A program made the translations under genes and the position numbers. A DNA stretch of 64,000 bases, taken from positions 236,360-300,359 of the forward strand of contig NZ_JACHWH010000007.1 of NCBI RefSeq assembly GCF_014191255.1. Direction: 5' to 3'. Positions 62,333-64,000 of the stretch are shown here, piece after piece; the first letter of the stretch is position 1; each line of letters starts with the position of its first letter. Source of the stretch: Amycolatopsis bartoniae (lineage in GTDB: Bacteria; Actinomycetota; Actinomycetes; Mycobacteriales; Pseudonocardiaceae). The notes under the pieces were generated by a model. That model was not told the origin of the DNA and made no database searches. It saw only the letters and a list, made by a program, of their open reading frames with translations.

Positions 62333-63205
62333 ATGAGTACTTCGTCGTCCGGAGCGGGTGCTGCCAGGTCTTCCTCGGCCGAGCTGGGTGCGTTCCTGCG
62401 GTCGCGGCGGGCCGCGTTGACCCCGCGGGAGCTGGGTATCGTCCCGTCCTCCGGGGAGCGGCGCCGGGTGCCGGGGCTCCGGCGCGAGGAGCTCGCGGAG
62501 CTGGTCGGGGTCAGCACCGCCTACTACACGCGGCTCGAGCGGGGCGAGAGTCATCAGGTGTCGGATGCGCTGCTGGACTCGCTCGCGCGGGTACTGCGGC
62601 TGTCCCCCGACGAGCGCGCGCACCTGTACCGGCTGGCGCGGGCGCTGCCGCCGGTGCGGGGAACCGGGCAGGAGGACCAGGTTCGCCGTCCGATCGCGGA
62701 TCTCGTCGCGGGCAGCCTCGGTGCGGCGGTGCTCGTCGGCCGGCGCACCGACATCCTGGCGGGCAACCCCCTCGGTTACGCGCTGTGGGATCTCACCGCC
62801 GCGGAGATCGCCGCCGTGGGCACCCCGGACCCGCCCAACCAGGCCCGGCGGGTCTTCCTCGACCCGGCGGCCCGCCGGCTGTTCGCGGACTGGGAGCGCC
62901 AGGCCGAAGACCTCGCCTCCTACCTGCGGCTGGCCACGGCCGAACGCCCCGACGACCTCGCCCTGCACCGGCTCGTCGCCGAACTGGCCGCGGGCAGTCC
63001 CGACTTCGCTCGCCTATGGCGCGAGCACCCGGTCCGGGACTGCCTGCACACCGTGCGCCGCTACCGGCATCCGCTCGTCGGCGAACTGGAGCTCGACGAA
63101 GAGATCCTCCGCCTGCCCGACGACCCGGGACAACGCCTGATCATCAGCGCCGCCCAGCCCGGGACCCCCTCGGCCGACCGGCTCGCCCTCCTCATCGCCG
63201 GCTGA
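62333..63205 (+). CDS. XRE-family regulator with MmyB-like ligand domain
   Basis: 290 residues from ATG 62333. HTH: RRVPGLRREELAELVGVSTA and YYTRLERGESHQVSDALLDS. The MmyB-like domain includes AVLVGRRTDILAGNPLGYAL, LWREHPVRDCLHTVRRYRHP and VGELELDEEILRLPDDPGQR. It is more distant from the two paralogues at 41441 and 49332 than these are from each other. It stands directly before an NAD(P)-binding reductase gene, repeating the regulator-reductase arrangement. Confidence 0.92.
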   Translation: MSTSSSGAGAARSSSAELGAFLRSRRAALTPRELGIVPSSGERRRVPGLRREELAELVGVSTAYYTRLERGESHQVSDALLDSLARVLRLSPDERAHLYRLARALPPVRGTGQEDQVRRPIADLVAGSLGAAVLVGRRTDILAGNPLGYALWDLTAAEIAAVGTPDPPNQARRVFLDPAARRLFADWERQAEDLASYLRLATAERPDDLALHRLVAELAAGSPDFARLWREHPVRDCLHTVRRYRHPLVGELELDEEILRLPDDPGQRLIISAAQPGTPSADRLALLIAG

Positions 63206-63246
63206 CCGAAACCGCACAACAACCAGTTTCACCTGAGGAAGCACAA

Positions 63247-64000
63247 ATGATCGTCGTCTCATCCGCCACCAGCAACACGGGTTCCGCCGTTGCCGACACG
63301 CTGCTCGCCGCCGGAGAACAGGTTCGGGTGCTCGGCCGCAGCCGCGACCGGCTTCAGCGCTTCGCGGACCGCGGCGCCGAGGCGGTGGAAGTCCGCACCG
63401 ACGACCCCGACAGCCTCCGCACGGCCTTCACCGGAGCCCGCGCGGCCTTCGTCATGATCGCACCCGGCTTCATCCCCGACAGCGACGACTTCCCCGCCCA
63501 CCAGCGGCGCGTGATCGACGCCCACCGGAAAGCGCTCGCCGGTCTCGGCGGTCTCACCCGCGTCGTCAGCCTGAGCGGCTGGGCCGCCAACTACGACGGC
63601 GCCCGGGGCCCGGTGTGGGGCCTGCGCCCGCTGGAAGAAGCGCTCGACACCCTGACCGAGATGGAAGTGGTCCACCTGCGGCCCGGGTGGTTCATGGAGA
63701 ACACCTTCCCGATGATCGACGAGATCCGGGCCACCGGCACCGCCCACGGCCTCATCCCCGCGGACCTCCCCCTCCCGGCCATCGCCACCGCCGACATCGG
63801 CGCTGTCGCCGCCGATCTGCTCACCGGTCGCCGCACGGCCGGCACCCGCACGCTCGAACTGCAGGGCCCCCGAGACCGCACCCTCGCCGAGCTCACCGCG
63901 GCGGTCGGCACCGCGGTCGGACGACCCGACGCCCGCTACGAACAGATCGATGCCGCCACCCTGCGTGCCGGTCTCCTCGCCGCGGGCTTCTCCCCCCACA
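63247..64000 (+). CDS. NmrA-like NAD(P)-binding protein, cut by right edge
   Basis: About 251 residues are visible from ATG 63247, with GAGGAAG upstream. The nucleotide motif is MIVVSSATSNTGSAVADTLL, with Thr-Gly in the usual NmrA/TMR TGxxG place, followed by VRVLGRSRDRLQRFADRGAE. VVHLRPGWFMENTFPMID matches the quinone-oxidoreductase-like (YtfG) NmrA group. The protein would need some 30-40 more residues beyond the edge. Regulated probably by the upstream XRE protein. Confidence 0.88.
   Translation, partial: MIVVSSATSNTGSAVADTLLAAGEQVRVLGRSRDRLQRFADRGAEAVEVRTDDPDSLRTAFTGARAAFVMIAPGFIPDSDDFPAHQRRVIDAHRKALAGLGGLTRVVSLSGWAANYDGARGPVWGLRPLEEALDTLTEMEVVHLRPGWFMENTFPMIDEIRATGTAHGLIPADLPLPAIATADIGAVAADLLTGRRTAGTRTLELQGPRDRTLAELTAAVGTAVGRPDARYEQIDAATLRAGLLAAGFSPH

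Overview
The window is a very G+C-rich, densely packed actinobacterial chromosome segment. GTG and even TTG starts, GTGA/ATGA coupled genes, leaderless-type starts (a TAnnnT hexamer a few bases before the start codon), many AraC/XRE/TetR/LysR regulators and a compact FAAL/ACP/P450 cluster all suggest a Pseudonocardiales-type organism such as Amycolatopsis or a relative. That placement is inference from style and gene content; no rRNA or marker gene is present. No tRNA, CRISPR array, transposase or phage gene was seen.

Layout. 1-6.9 kb: an acyl-CoA/CoA catabolic block (AraC fragment, an acyl-CoA-dehydrogenase-fold hydroxylase, LysR, acyl-CoA dehydrogenase, CaiB-type CoA-transferase, NIPSNAP protein) ending in two facing gene remnants, a 5'-truncated metallo-beta-lactamase gene and a 5'-truncated histidine kinase. 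6.9-9.3 kb: cydAB (cytochrome bd oxidase). 9.4-13.7 kb: one large STAND/NACHT NTPase with an N-terminal RHIM-like amyloid motif, a degenerate trypsin fold and 14 WD40-like blades. 13.8-16.6 kb: DinB-like protein, two AraC regulators and an SRPBCC protein. 17.0-22.4 kb: a tightly coupled five-gene operon (KAS III-like acyltransferase, fatty acyl-AMP ligase, acyl carrier protein, two cytochromes P450), probably a small fatty-acid-derived natural-product pathway. 22.4-25.0 kb: degenerate fragments around a TetR/alpha-beta-hydrolase pair.

25.0-37.5 kb is a PQQ island: a secreted PQQ-type beta-propeller enzyme, a secreted SURNod19 protein, an AcoR-like GAF sensor fused to a LytTR DNA-binding domain, katG, a small PQQ-associated protein, a PQQ alcohol dehydrogenase carrying the Asp-X-Asp signature of lanthanide-dependent enzymes, and the complete pqqABCDE operon ending in an MntP-like metal exporter. 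The genes fit one alcohol-oxidation module: cofactor synthesis, oxidase, peroxide detoxification, metal handling and a dedicated sensor.

37.7-49.2 kb: a membrane protein, a GntR/YeiH pair sharing a palindromic operator, an SDR with an XRE/MmyB regulator, two tandem membrane-anchored esterases, a two-glutamate-motif transporter behind a structured leader, a DMT-glycosyltransferase fusion and a DUF1707 protein. 49.3-54.8 kb: an XRE/MmyB regulator and a six-gene redox cassette (ADH, DUF2255, cupin, SDR, AKR, SDR) sharing a 17-base upstream motif with the regulator. 55.2-59.1 kb: a MoxR ATPase / DUF2201-VWA / unknown-protein triad. 59.3-64 kb: a broken MFS gene, an AraC regulator with an aldo/keto reductase, and a third XRE/MmyB regulator with an NmrA-type reductase cut by the right edge.

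Strongest leads for undescribed biology: the FAAL/ACP/two-P450 operon, the amyloid-motif NACHT-WD40 protein, the PQQ/putative-lanthanide island with its AcoR-LytTR chimera, and the MoxR-VWA triad.
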